DNA of 64,000 bases from Gallionellales bacterium 39-52-133 (GTDB lineage Bacteria > Pseudomonadota > Gammaproteobacteria > Burkholderiales > Gallionellaceae), in contig NCJL01000004.1 of assembly GCA_002278935.1 (NCBI GenBank), forward strand, positions 372,001-436,000, read 5' to 3'. Under the pieces are notes generated by a model. The model was not told the DNA's origin. It did not search any database and saw nothing but the letters and a program-made list of their open reading frames with translations. A program made the position numbers and the translations under genes. This document shows positions 1 through 8,633 of the stretch, one piece after another. Positions within the stretch are counted from its first letter, which is position 1, and each line of letters begins with the position of its first letter.

Positions 1-686
1 ATGATTTCGTCCAGTACATGCACCTGGTAGCTGAAGGGGTCGTCCATTGGCCACAGCGTGGCGCGCGAGCTGGAGAAGTGAATCTGCACATGGAAGATGC
101 CGCGCTCGCACATCAGTTCGTTGATGGTGGCGATGACGTCGTCGATGTGCTGGTCGAGGTCGCTGATGGCGCGCTGCTGCATGAATACGGTCTGGCGTAT
201 GGAAGGGTCGCCTTTGATCTGGCGCCAGCCGGGTGTCGAGGTGTGCGATGTATCGCTCAGCGACAGATCGCGCAGATCGAAATCGGCGGCAATGAAGCCG
301 GCAACCCGCTCATCCTTGGGTACGGCCAGCACGGCGGTGACTGTCGGGCGCTCGGTGAGGCGGCTGATATAGACATCGGACAAAATAAATCCGCGGCTCG
401 GCACCACATTGCTCATAAAGGGGCGTTGTGAAAGATCCTGGCCGTAAAATTTTTCATGCAGCTTGTCGGCGGCGACGTTTGCACTGATCTGGATGCCGGA
501 AGGGTCGAGCGCATACACCAGACGGCATTGCGGGATGCTGGCGAGTCCCTGCTGCAGCACGCGATCAAGCGCGGCCTTGTCCGGCCACACTTCGGCGCAC
601 TGCCGCGCGAGGTGCTCCATCGGTGCGACAAGCTTGGTCGACAGGGCGAATTTTTGTTCTTCTATGGAGTTGACGATCACTGTCAT
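1..686 (-). CDS. PDC-type sensor-domain protein, N-terminal part (runs off the window start)
   Basis: An open frame of 228 codons with no stop continues past base 1, so the C-terminus and any output domain are outside the window. The ATG at 684-686 is chosen because an in-frame TAA lies six codons-worth of bases or less upstream. The product has no N-terminal membrane segment and reads as a PDC/Cache-like sensor: an N-terminal helix, then a beta-rich part with SRGFILSDVYISRL and AGFIAADFDLRDL, which match the core strands of PDC ligand-binding folds. Such proteins are common near signalling genes in iron-oxidising betaproteobacteria (recollection). It is followed on the same strand by nothing visible here; the hybrid kinase at 773-2626 lies upstream of it on the same strand, 86 bases away, so the two may be co-transcribed. 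Ligand unknown. Confidence 0.75.
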   Translation of the reverse strand, partial: MTVIVNSIEEQKFALSTKLVAPMEHLARQCAEVWPDKAALDRVLQQGLASIPQCRLVYALDPSGIQISANVAADKLHEKFYGQDLSQRPFMSNVVPSRGFILSDVYISRLTERPTVTAVLAVPKDERVAGFIAADFDLRDLSLSDTSHTSTPGWRQIKGDPSIRQTVFMQQRAISDLDQHIDDVIATINELMCERGIFHVQIHFSSSRATLWPMDDPFSYQVHVLDEI

Positions 687-772
687 CTGGTTTTATTTCT
701 TAGCATGGAGGTAACGTGGGTCAGGCGGTAATGATGCACGATTTTTGCCCTCCGATGAAGCACATTGGAATT

Positions 773-2626
773 TTATATTATGTTGGATGAATTTCCGGCG
801 GAGTATGTCAGCCAGTGCAGGAGCATGGCATAAAGCTTGTCGGGTTCAACGGGCTTGCTGATGAAGTCATTCATTCCCGCTTCCATGCAGTGCTGCTTGT
901 CCTCATCGAAGGCATTGGCGGTCATGGCCAGCACAGGCAGTGCGGCTTTGCCGGGCAACTGGCGAATTTGACGGGTCGCCTTTAGCCCGTCCATGACCGG
1001 CATTTGTATATCCATCAGCACCAGTGCGTAATTGCCTGCCATGACGCGATCAACAGCCTGCTGGCCATTTTGAACCACGTCGGCTGTCAGGCCTGCCTGA
1101 TTTAATAGTTCGAGCGCGACTTCCTGATTGAAAGGGTCATCTTCTGCCAGCAGCAAGCGAACGCCGTTAAAGTGTTGCGACAGTTGCCGTATGGTTTGCT
1201 CTGTTGTCAGCGCTGCTTCAGTTTCGGTTATTGAGTGGTTACCAGAGACCTTGCCCATATTGGCCGTTATCCAGAAGGTACTGCCCAGCCCGGGGGCGCT
1301 GGTAACACCGATATTGCCGCCCATCATGATGGCGAGATGTTTGCATATGACCAGGCCCAGCCCGGTGCCGCCATATTTGCGCGTAGTAGACTCGTCGGCC
1401 TGGCTAAATGCCTGAAACAGCTTGTTCTGTTGCTCTGCGGTAAGGCCGATGCCGCGGTCTTCCACCTCCAGGCGCATCAGGATATGCCGGGGTGTTTCGT
1501 CCAGCAATTTTGCGCGTATCATGATTTTCCCGTGGTCGGCAAACTTGATTGCATTGCTCACAAAATTCAGCAGAATCTGTTCGAGCCGCATCAGGTCGCC
1601 ATTAAGGTGCGCGGGTAAAGCCGGGTCAATCTCAACAATCATTTGCAGACCTTTCTGGTTTGCACGTTCGTCCAGCATGCTGAGGGTATGGTCTATTAAT
1701 TGTGACAGGGAGAAGTCGGCTTTTTCCAGCGTGAATTTTCCGGCCTCAATCTTGGACAGATCCAGTATGTCGTTGATGATGCGCATCAGATGGTGCGCAG
1801 CTTTGCCTACCTTCACCAGCTGAGCATGTTGTCTGGTCCCGGTGATATCATTTTTGAGCAAATGGATCCAGTTGATGATTGCATTCATCGGGGTGCGTAT
1901 TTCATGACTCATGTTGGCCAGGAATTGTGACTTGGCCTGGTTGGCCGAGAGCGCCTCTTCGCGGGCTGCTATCAGCGCCTGTTCAGCATGGGACGAGGTG
2001 CGCAGCACATAGTATGCAATACAGGCTGCGGTAATTAGCCCTGTCAGCCCAAGTAAGGACATGATCATTAAAATTCTTTTGTTGGATTCTCTGGCCAGTA
2101 CTGTCCGCTCTTCAATCTGGCTTTGCGCATTTGACAGGATGCGCCCCATCCATTCCATTACCGTTTGTTGCAAGGGGAGAATCTCATCTACAAGTTTGCG
2201 GCTTGCTTCCAGGTCTATATTCCGCTGCAGCGCATCAACCACCTGTGTTTGCAGGCCACTATTCTGTTTTACATTTTCCAGTGTGCTGAGCCAGACTTTA
2301 CGATGGGCTTCGTTCAGCGGGATACGCGCAAATTCATCCCGTGCGAGCAGGAATGCCGTGCCCAGCCTGTAGAACTCCCTTGCCTGTTCTTCGCGGTAGA
2401 AGGGATCGTTACTCATCGCCATGCGATACAGAACCAGGCTTCTTTGCAAAGCAGCCTGGCGCATTTCCAGTGCCAGTACACCAGTGCGTTGCAGTGTGGA
2501 GAGCTGCCTGAGTTGATCGGTACTCTGGTTGATATAGAGAAGCAGGGTGAGGACCAGGGAAATCAATATGATAATAATCACACCGAAGCCGGTCAGTATC
2601 GTTGTTCTTGATTTCGTCGGATTCAT
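773..2626 (-). CDS. Membrane-bound hybrid sensor histidine kinase
   Basis: A 617-residue kinase. I chose the ATG at 2626 because AGGAAGA sits 8 bases before it; an upstream ATG at 2659 has no such site. Order: transmembrane segment (about 10-32), a helical periplasmic sensor of about 155 residues resembling four-helix-bundle chemoreceptor domains, a second transmembrane segment (about 185-208), a HisKA domain with [16 protein letters not shown] (phosphorylated His about 241), a HATPase domain with DRGIGL and GGTGLGL, and a C-terminal receiver with AEDDPFN and [11 protein letters not shown]. There is no Hpt domain, so phosphotransfer beyond the receiver would need a separate Hpt protein. The C-terminal half is of the same class as the kinase at 59695-62148. 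Ligand not predictable. Confidence 0.9.
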   Translation of the reverse strand: MNPTKSRTTILTGFGVIIIILISLVLTLLLYINQSTDQLRQLSTLQRTGVLALEMRQAALQRSLVLYRMAMSNDPFYREEQAREFYRLGTAFLLARDEFARIPLNEAHRKVWLSTLENVKQNSGLQTQVVDALQRNIDLEASRKLVDEILPLQQTVMEWMGRILSNAQSQIEERTVLARESNKRILMIMSLLGLTGLITAACIAYYVLRTSSHAEQALIAAREEALSANQAKSQFLANMSHEIRTPMNAIINWIHLLKNDITGTRQHAQLVKVGKAAHHLMRIINDILDLSKIEAGKFTLEKADFSLSQLIDHTLSMLDERANQKGLQMIVEIDPALPAHLNGDLMRLEQILLNFVSNAIKFADHGKIMIRAKLLDETPRHILMRLEVEDRGIGLTAEQQNKLFQAFSQADESTTRKYGGTGLGLVICKHLAIMMGGNIGVTSAPGLGSTFWITANMGKVSGNHSITETEAALTTEQTIRQLSQHFNGVRLLLAEDDPFNQEVALELLNQAGLTADVVQNGQQAVDRVMAGNYALVLMDIQMPVMDGLKATRQIRQLPGKAALPVLAMTANAFDEDKQHCMEAGMNDFISKPVEPDKLYAMLLHWLTYSAGNSSNII

Positions 2627-2774
2627 GAACGGTCTTCCTTCTGTTATGCCGGCATGCAAAATGATGTTTGGCGACTACCGTTTTCGGAGGCCGGAACTTC
2701 GCGGCAGACATTTACATAAGGTGTCTGGCAATGCCTTTATTTTGTTTCACATTATGCTCCAATTTGGAACAGCC

Positions 2775-3590
2775 TTACTTCTGGCAGCCTAAACAATAAT
2801 AAGTCGAGCGCTGTCCCTGCACGATCTGTTTGATAGCGGTGCCGCATATCCGGCAAGGCTCTCCCGTGCGGCCATACACCATATAGTTTTGCTGGAAATA
2901 ACCGGGTTTGCCACTACTGTCGGTAAAATCGCGCAGCGTGCTGCCGCCCTGCGCGATGGAAGCGGTCAACGTGTCGCGTATGGTTTGCACCAGTCTGGCG
3001 CAGCGTGGCAGGCTGAGTTTGCTGGCCGCAAGTTGCGGGCGGATGCCGGCGTGAAACAGTGATTCGCTGGCGTAGATGTTGCCGACACCGACTACCACAT
3101 GGCTGTCCATGATCACCTGCTTGACGGATGCGCTGCGCTTGCGCGTGGCACGGTAAAGATACGCGGCATTGAAATCGTCCAGCAGTGGTTCGGGGCCGAG
3201 TGCCGACAATAAGGGGTGCTGTGCAATGTCGCCGGCATGCCACAGCACGGCACCAAACCGGCGCGGGTCGCGCAGGCGCATCAGCATGCCGCTTTCCAGA
3301 ACCAGGTCAAAGTGATCGTGTTTTTCCGCCGGAGTGTGGGCGGGAAGCACGCGCAAGCTGCCGGACATCCCGAGGTGCAGAATCAGCGTGCCGCTATCAC
3401 ATTCCACCAATAAGTATTTTGCACGACGGCGCAGCTTGAGTATGGTTTGCTTGCGCAACAGAGCGGGCAAATTTCCCGGTACAGGCCAGCGCAGATTTGC
3501 ATTGCGGATGATGACCTGCTTGATGCGCTGCCCGCTCAGATGTGGTGTCAGTCCGCGCAGGGTGGTTTCGACTTCGGGTAGTTCGGGCAT
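2775..3590 (-). CDS. mutM: Formamidopyrimidine-DNA glycosylase (Fpg/MutM)
   Basis: Base-excision repair enzyme that removes 8-oxoguanine and formamidopyrimidines and then cleaves the abasic site by beta/delta elimination. The start MPELPEVET is diagnostic: after Met removal the Pro is the Schiff-base nucleophile and the next Glu the general acid. Lys58 (KLRRRAKYL) corresponds to the catalytic Lys57 of the family. The C-terminus holds the zinc finger, with cysteines at 246, 249, 266 and 269 (CRIC...CLGC). At 271 residues it is a normal full-length member. In many betaproteobacteria mutM lies on the other side of the TPR-lolB-ispE block; here it is about 6 kb away from that block and faces away from the amtB operon. 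Confidence 0.97.
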   Translation of the reverse strand: MPELPEVETTLRGLTPHLSGQRIKQVIIRNANLRWPVPGNLPALLRKQTILKLRRRAKYLLVECDSGTLILHLGMSGSLRVLPAHTPAEKHDHFDLVLESGMLMRLRDPRRFGAVLWHAGDIAQHPLLSALGPEPLLDDFNAAYLYRATRKRSASVKQVIMDSHVVVGVGNIYASESLFHAGIRPQLAASKLSLPRCARLVQTIRDTLTASIAQGGSTLRDFTDSSGKPGYFQQNYMVYGRTGEPCRICGTAIKQIVQGQRSTYYCLGCQK

Positions 3591-3906
3591 AGATACTTTA
3601 ATAACTATTTAAGTTTGATAAATTGGATGTTGTACCGCATGTCTTAATCAGAGGCATCCGCTATAACCCCTGCAATCACAGGGCTTTCGGCTGGATTGTC
3701 TGTCTGATGTGCTGGCATATATATTGCATAACTATACATATAGAGGGTCTGGCATAACCGGGAAGTCCGGTGATTGCTGACCTTGGCATTCTCTATACAC
3801 GATTCTCATGCACTGAATAAAGGCTGGTGCCACATATTGGGGCAGCCGTAAGCAGTGTGTGAGATTTATTGCCTGGAAGAATTTTAAACCATACACAGCA
3901 GGAACT
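3591..3906. other. 316-base intergenic region between divergent mutM and the amtB operon
   Basis: No convincing gene. It holds the sigma-54 promoter described separately, and a small inverted run (CCGGGAAGTCCGG, near 3759-3771). A weak NtrC-like half-site pair (TGCACT near 3809 and TGGTGC near 3826) is present but its spacing does not fit the family consensus. An in-frame GTG at 3859 could extend the next gene by 16 codons but has no ribosome-binding site. Confidence 0.6.
3713..3728 (+). promoter_or_regulatory. Sigma-54 (RpoN) promoter, -24/-12
   Basis: TGGCATATATATTGCA keeps the GG and GC of the sigma-54 consensus TGGCAYR-N4-TTGCW at the required 10-base separation. It lies about 190 bases before the first gene of the amtB operon. 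amtB in proteobacteria is classically driven by RpoN and NtrC when nitrogen is limiting, so site and genes agree. The long leader leaves room for a second promoter. Confidence 0.75.
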
Positions 3907-4620
3907 ATGCAAAATCAATTAGCAGTTATCAGAACCCCGGATTTTCAGCGCAAGAAGCAGGCAATTCATTTTGCCTTGTGTACGGTATTGACGCAGGAAG
4001 AAGCTGCGGGAGCGGTCAGGAGCTGGGAGCAGCATGTTTCAGCCTCAACTTCTTTATTCAGCGGGCTTACGCTGTTTGCCCGCAAAGTTTGCGAGGCCTA
4101 TGGCAAGGACAGCCGTCATGTTGAATTGGCGCAGGCGATGGGCCGGGCTTTAATGAACGGGGACGCAATGTCCGCCTCGAACGATGCCGAGCCGGTGCTG
4201 GCGCCAGTTCATGCCGGACAAACAAATGAGTTCAGTACGGATGTGTCCGGGCCGGAGATCAGTACGCCGGAGTTTGCAAGCTTTAAGTCTTTGCTGCTTG
4301 CCTTGCTGCATAAAATAAGCGAGCGGGATGCGAAACTGGGCAGTTCATGCCGTGAATTTCTTTTGACCGTGGTGGATAACCTTCCCTGGTCGCCGGCGCA
4401 GCAGGGTCAGGTAATCAATTTGCTCAATAGCGGAACAACCAGGCAAATCAGGCCCTATCGGGCCGGTCAGTTAAATGCGTTGATGCGTCATCTTGTCGTG
4501 TGGATGAAAGATATGCTGGGCGATGAAACAGCCGAAATTTTATTTCGGCATGCAATTATGGCCGTGGAAAAATCCGATGCCGGAAGGGCTTATTCGCCAG
4601 GCGAATTTTTTTCCAAATAG
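3907..4620 (+). CDS. Unknown protein, first gene of the amtB operon
   Basis: I do not recognise this 237-residue protein. The ATG at 3907 is preceded by CAGGAACT, better than the GTG at 3859. It is soluble, with no signal peptide or membrane helix. Two helical parts (about 1-85 and 130-230) are joined by a Ser/Asp/Glu-rich linker (about 86-125). The C-terminal part contains FLLTVVDNLPWSPAQQG and LFRHAIMAVEK. It sits between a sigma-54 promoter and amtB, so it is probably made under nitrogen limitation; a role in ammonium uptake or its control is inference from position only. It is not a PII protein: no T-loop or PII signature is present. Confidence 0.7.
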   Translation: MQNQLAVIRTPDFQRKKQAIHFALCTVLTQEEAAGAVRSWEQHVSASTSLFSGLTLFARKVCEAYGKDSRHVELAQAMGRALMNGDAMSASNDAEPVLAPVHAGQTNEFSTDVSGPEISTPEFASFKSLLLALLHKISERDAKLGSSCREFLLTVVDNLPWSPAQQGQVINLLNSGTTRQIRPYRAGQLNALMRHLVVWMKDMLGDETAEILFRHAIMAVEKSDAGRAYSPGEFFSK

Positions 4621-4674
4621 TGCGTGATGAATATTTCAATAAATTTTAAACGTAATGTCGAGATGGGGAAAAGT

Positions 4675-6144
4675 ATGAATTGGTGTCAGAAGGGTAATCG
4701 AAAATGTGGCTTATGGCTGAATACGCCGGCCTTTCTGTTGTTTATGCTTTTATCCATGAATGTCGCGGCGGAGTCGAGTCAGGATGCAACGCTGCCGGCT
4801 GCTGCTGTTGCGACTTCGGGAACAGATGCAGCGAACATTATAAGCCCGGCCCAAGTTGATATTCCGGAAACCCCGGCACAGGTCGTTGTACCGCCTCCGC
4901 CCACGGCACCTTATGCGGTCGGCTTCGACAAGATCAACACTGGCGACACGGCCTGGATGCTTTCTTCCACGGCACTGGTGCTGTTAATGACCATTCCCGG
5001 TTTGGCCCTGTTTTATTCGGGCATGGTGCGCAAGAAAAATGTTTTATCCACTGCATTGCAAAGCTTCACGATCGTTTGCCTGGTGACGCTTATCTGGGTA
5101 GTGATTGGTTACAGTCTGGCCTTTACGCCGGGCAGTACACCCTTCATTGGCGGTTTTGACCGCCTGATGCTGAATGGCATGTTTTACGATAAAACCGGCA
5201 GCACGCTGACGGTTAGTCATATTGCAAGCAGCATTCCCGAGTCGGTATATGTCATGTTTCAGTTGACCTTCGCCATCATTACGCCGGCACTCATTACAGG
5301 CGCTTTTGCCGAGCGCATGAAATTCAGCGCCATGGTGGTTTTCATGATTCTGTGGTCGCTGTTTGTTTATGCGCCGGTGGCCCACGTCATGTGGGAACCC
5401 AGCGGATTTTTCGCCGCGAGCGGGATACTGGATTTTGCCGGCGGCACTGTCGTGCACGTCAATGCGGGTATCGCCGGACTGGTTTGCGCCTATATGCTGG
5501 GCACCAGGCGCGGCTATGGCAGAGAGCCGTTTTCGCCGAATAATCTTATCTACACCATGATCGGGGCAGCGCTGCTGTGGGTGGGCTGGTTCGGTTTCAA
5601 CGCGGGCTCAGCTGTTGCTTCCGACGGACGTGCCGGCATGGCAATGCTGGTGACGCAAATTGCAGCCGCCACTGCAGCGCTCACCTGGATGGCGATTGAG
5701 CGGATTTATAAATCCCATGCCACCATGTTGGGAGCCTGTTCCGGTGCGGTAGCCGGGCTTGTTGCAATTACGCCGGCTTCGGGTTTCGTCGGTGTTGGCG
5801 GCGCGCTGTCTATTGGTTTTGCAGCGGGGTTTTTTTGCTACTGGGGCGCGACAAGCTTGAAGCGTATGTTGGGTGCCGATGATTCGCTTGACGTGTTTGG
5901 CATACACGGGGTGGGTGGCATTGTGGGTGCAATTCTGACGGGCGTATTTGCAGACAAGGTAATCGGCGGCATCGACGCCAGCATAACAATGCAAATCGTA
6001 GGCACGTTCTCCACCCTGATTTATAGCGGTGTCGTCACCTGGATAATTTTGCTGATGGTGGATTTGGTTATTGGTCTGCGTGTGTCGGATGATGACGAGC
6101 AGGATGGACTGGATATTTCTCAACATGCTGAAAGGGTAATCTAA
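4675..6144 (+). CDS. amtB: Ammonium transporter AmtB
   Basis: Inner-membrane ammonium channel of the Amt/MEP/Rh family, 489 residues, about eleven membrane helices. The ATG at 4675 follows GGGGAAAAGT and gives a normal cleavable signal peptide ending in MNVAAES; GTG 4624 and ATG 4627 are possible longer starts. After a Pro/Ala-rich stretch of about 45 residues comes the channel. The family signature DFAGGTVVHVNAGIAGL carries the first pore histidine and FGIHGVGGI the second. The stop overlaps the start of the next gene (TAATG). The expected glnK partner is absent; unknown genes lie on both sides. Likely regulated by the sigma-54 promoter at 3713. Confidence 0.95.
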   Translation: MNWCQKGNRKCGLWLNTPAFLLFMLLSMNVAAESSQDATLPAAAVATSGTDAANIISPAQVDIPETPAQVVVPPPPTAPYAVGFDKINTGDTAWMLSSTALVLLMTIPGLALFYSGMVRKKNVLSTALQSFTIVCLVTLIWVVIGYSLAFTPGSTPFIGGFDRLMLNGMFYDKTGSTLTVSHIASSIPESVYVMFQLTFAIITPALITGAFAERMKFSAMVVFMILWSLFVYAPVAHVMWEPSGFFAASGILDFAGGTVVHVNAGIAGLVCAYMLGTRRGYGREPFSPNNLIYTMIGAALLWVGWFGFNAGSAVASDGRAGMAMLVTQIAAATAALTWMAIERIYKSHATMLGACSGAVAGLVAITPASGFVGVGGALSIGFAAGFFCYWGATSLKRMLGADDSLDVFGIHGVGGIVGAILTGVFADKVIGGIDASITMQIVGTFSTLIYSGVVTWIILLMVDLVIGLRVSDDDEQDGLDISQHAERVI

Positions 6145-6458
6145 TGAGTGAATCTGCAAAACTGGCCGTCGCGGGGCTGATCAGTGTCGCGTTGAGACGC
6201 AAGCTTAATCGCGTCATTGATGTGGAGTGGTTATTGCATAACGATGATTATGCCAGGGAGGTCATGAGGATTGCGCGCAAGCAGGAAATGCCCGAGTTGT
6301 CCCAATATGCTGCCCGCATGGATGAGCTAATTTTTGGCAAAGCGATTGCAGTGCAATCCGCTCCCGTCGTTCAGGATACGATGCGAAAGTCGACTGTAGT
6401 GAATGATGGTGAAGATGAGGTCGGCATTGAAAATCAGTATATAGGCGCTCTCAGGTAA
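6144..6458 (+). CDS. Unknown small protein, translationally coupled to amtB
   Basis: A 104-residue protein that I do not recognise. Its ATG shares one base with the amtB stop (TAATG), so translation is probably coupled and the gene is real. The first two thirds are predicted helical and basic (RRKLNRVIDVEWLLHNDDYAREVMRIARKQ region), and the last third is acidic and probably disordered. No membrane helix, signal peptide, or metal motif. As the third gene of a sigma-54-driven operon it may modulate AmtB or respond to nitrogen state; that is inference from position. It faces the ABC transporter operon tail 37 bases away. Confidence 0.75.
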   Translation: MSESAKLAVAGLISVALRRKLNRVIDVEWLLHNDDYAREVMRIARKQEMPELSQYAARMDELIFGKAIAVQSAPVVQDTMRKSTVVNDGEDEVGIENQYIGALR

Positions 6459-6495
6459 TACATGCTCGCGCTCCCTTGTGCAGGCGAGCCGGTTT

Positions 6496-7875
6496 TCAGC
6501 TTCTTCTCCGCCACCACAATGCAGCGCCAGTGACCGCCAGCAACAGCGGTAACACAATCACAAAGCCGATGCTGATGACACTGAGCTGGTTCTTGCTGAG
6601 GGTGATGGTATTGTCCAGCGTTGCGCGCGGCTGGGCGGTAATGAGGTGTTCTTCATGCGTGAGCCAGTTCACCATGTTGATACCGAGATCAAGATTGCCG
6701 CCGTTGCCGACATAGGCATTGGCGAGGAAAGCGCCGCTGCCAACCACTACGATGCGTTGCTGGTGCGCCTCTATGCTGCGCTCCAGCGCAATCGCCAGGC
6801 TGAACGGCCCGGGGATGTCGCGATTTTTGTCGAAGCGTGACTTTCTGGGGATGCTGGCCCTGCTTACCCAGCCGTTACTGGCGGCTTCCACCAGCGTGCT
6901 GCGCTGCCATTTTTTTCCGGTATCGCTGTCCTCGTTGTCCGCCTGCCCGCTGCTGTCTTCGCGTCCCAGCGCACGCGCATAAGGAAAGGCGGTAATCAGG
7001 TTGAAGTTGGCCGTAATCGGATGCGGCGGATAGCTTGCGCCCAGCGTCCAGTAATCGGGTGCATTCATTTTTTGCGCATCGGGGTCGGTCACAATGCCGG
7101 GTGTGAGCAATATGCCAAGCTTGGCGGCGAGGCGTTCGAGGCCGTGCAGCGGTTCTGCATCCAGTAGCCACAGCAGGTTGCCGCCGTTATCCACATAGCG
7201 CAGTATCTTGTCCACTTCACCCGGCAGCAGCCTGATCTGCGGCTGCGTGATGACCAGCACGCTGCCGTTGCCGGGCACATCCTGTGCCAGTGCAAGATTC
7301 AGGCTGGCAATCTGAAATCCGTTTTGCCTGAGCTTTTTGCCAAAGTCGCCGAGGTCGTGGTTGGCCGGGCCATCGAGCTTGCGTTCGCCGTGGCCGTCCA
7401 CATACATGAGCTTCTGGTTTTTGGTATGGGCGAGGCGCAGCAGCGCGCTGGTGAGCGACTGTTCGTTCAGCAGGGTCAGGTGTTCGGTGCGCCCGGCATA
7501 TTCCACAATCATTTCGCGGTTGGCGCGTATCTGCGCTTTGCGCATGGCCTCTGCGTCCTTGACGGGGTCGACAAAGGTGAGGGTGATGTCGGTTTTGTAG
7601 CGTTGATACAGCCCGATAAAGTCGCGCACAAATAGCTCGATATCGCCCAGCTCGGCATCCTTGCTGTTTGCGTACATGGTGATGTTGAGTTTGCCAGGCA
7701 GCTGTTTGAGGATGTCTATGCTGCTGGAAGTCAGGCTGTTGCTGGCATTGCGTGTGGCATCCCAGTGCAGCGGGTAAAGGTTTGCTAGCAGATACAGCGC
7801 AATAGCGCCCGCGAGCAGCAGCAGGCTGAAGGCAATGTTTTTGAGCTGCAGTGAATAATGCAAAAATCGTTTCAT
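6496..7875 (-). CDS. GldG-like auxiliary protein of an ABC exporter
   Basis: About 459 residues from the ATG at 7875 (AAGG eight bases upstream); ATG/GTG codons up to 7893 are alternatives. One N-terminal membrane helix (IAFSLLLLAGAIALYLLA), a large periplasmic part of the GldG/ABC_transp_aux type with a YVDGHGERKLDG motif (typical 'GHGE' loop) and GGNLLWLLDAEP, and a C-terminal membrane anchor (SVISIGFVIVLPLLLAVTGAALW) ending in WWRRRS. The partner genes upstream encode the permease and ATPase, so the three form one transporter of the GldAFG class. In Bacteroidetes this class supports gliding; in proteobacteria its substrate is unknown. Confidence 0.85.
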   Translation of the reverse strand: MKRFLHYSLQLKNIAFSLLLLAGAIALYLLANLYPLHWDATRNASNSLTSSSIDILKQLPGKLNITMYANSKDAELGDIELFVRDFIGLYQRYKTDITLTFVDPVKDAEAMRKAQIRANREMIVEYAGRTEHLTLLNEQSLTSALLRLAHTKNQKLMYVDGHGERKLDGPANHDLGDFGKKLRQNGFQIASLNLALAQDVPGNGSVLVITQPQIRLLPGEVDKILRYVDNGGNLLWLLDAEPLHGLERLAAKLGILLTPGIVTDPDAQKMNAPDYWTLGASYPPHPITANFNLITAFPYARALGREDSSGQADNEDSDTGKKWQRSTLVEAASNGWVSRASIPRKSRFDKNRDIPGPFSLAIALERSIEAHQQRIVVVGSGAFLANAYVGNGGNLDLGINMVNWLTHEEHLITAQPRATLDNTITLSKNQLSVISIGFVIVLPLLLAVTGAALWWRRRS

Positions 7876-7885
7876 CAGCGTGACC

Positions 7886-8629
7886 TTAACCATAGATACG
7901 AGAGTTGTTCAGGCGTCTGATTGCCAGTAATAAACAGATGGCGCTGAACAGCAGAAAATAGGTGATGTCCTTGCTCAGGAGCAAGCCGGTATTGAAGCTT
8001 TGAAAGTGCACGGTAGGCGACAGCGCTTTCAGTATTGTTCCGGTGCTCGAACCCGCAACATCGATCAGCCACAGGCCGAACAGTGCGGCAATGGTGCTGC
8101 TCGCGGCAACGACAGGCTGGGTGGTGAGGGTGGAGAAATACAGGCCAAGCGCGGAATAGCCGGCGGCAAGCATAAACAGGCCGGCCGCGTTGGTGATTAG
8201 CAAACCGTAGTCGAGCGGGGTACCCAGCGCCAGCGTCAGCAACATCAGGAAGCTGGCGGCAATAATCAGCGACAGGAACAGCAGCATGCCGAGAAATTTG
8301 CCGGCAATAATTTCCCAGCTGGCCACCGGCGAGGCCATCAGCAGCACCAGAGTCTGGTTGCGCCGTTCTTCGGCGACGAGCCGCATGGTGAAAATGGGCA
8401 CCAGCATCATCAGGATAAAGCCGATGGTCGCCAGAACCGGTGCCGCGACTGAGTGGGTTGCGCCGGGAGGATTGGCGAGCTGTACCAGCTGGGCCTGCAC
8501 CTGCAAGTATGCATCGAGCCGCGCCAGAAAGAACCATGCAAAAATAAATTGCAGTCCGCCCAGAATGAACCAGGTGGAAGGGGTGGCAAATAGGCTGCGA
8601 AATTCCTTGTGGGCGATGGTGAGGATCAT
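7886..8629 (-). CDS. ABC-2 type permease (GldF-like)
   Basis: Inner-membrane permease of about 247 residues starting at MILTIAHKEFRSLF, the usual N-terminus of this family (the ATG at 8647 is an alternative). Six membrane helices are visible, in two groups of three flanking MRLVAEERRNQTLVLLMASP, the coupling region typical of ABC-2 permeases such as GldF and CcmB-like proteins. It lies 4 bases after the ATPase gene and 10 before the GldG-like gene, consistent with a single operon transcribed from about 9600 leftward. Confidence 0.88.
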   Translation of the reverse strand: MILTIAHKEFRSLFATPSTWFILGGLQFIFAWFFLARLDAYLQVQAQLVQLANPPGATHSVAAPVLATIGFILMMLVPIFTMRLVAEERRNQTLVLLMASPVASWEIIAGKFLGMLLFLSLIIAASFLMLLTLALGTPLDYGLLITNAAGLFMLAAGYSALGLYFSTLTTQPVVAASSTIAALFGLWLIDVAGSSTGTILKALSPTVHFQSFNTGLLLSKDITYFLLFSAICLLLAIRRLNNSRIYG

Positions 8630-8633
8630 GGTG

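Noticed and set aside
3809-3832. NtrC binding site upstream of the amtB operon
   Set aside because: TGCACT and TGGTGC half-sites are 10 bases apart rather than about 5, and they lie downstream of the sigma-54 promoter.
3859-3906. GTG start extending the first amtB-operon gene by 16 codons
   Set aside because: No Shine-Dalgarno sequence, while CAGGAACT precedes ATG 3907.
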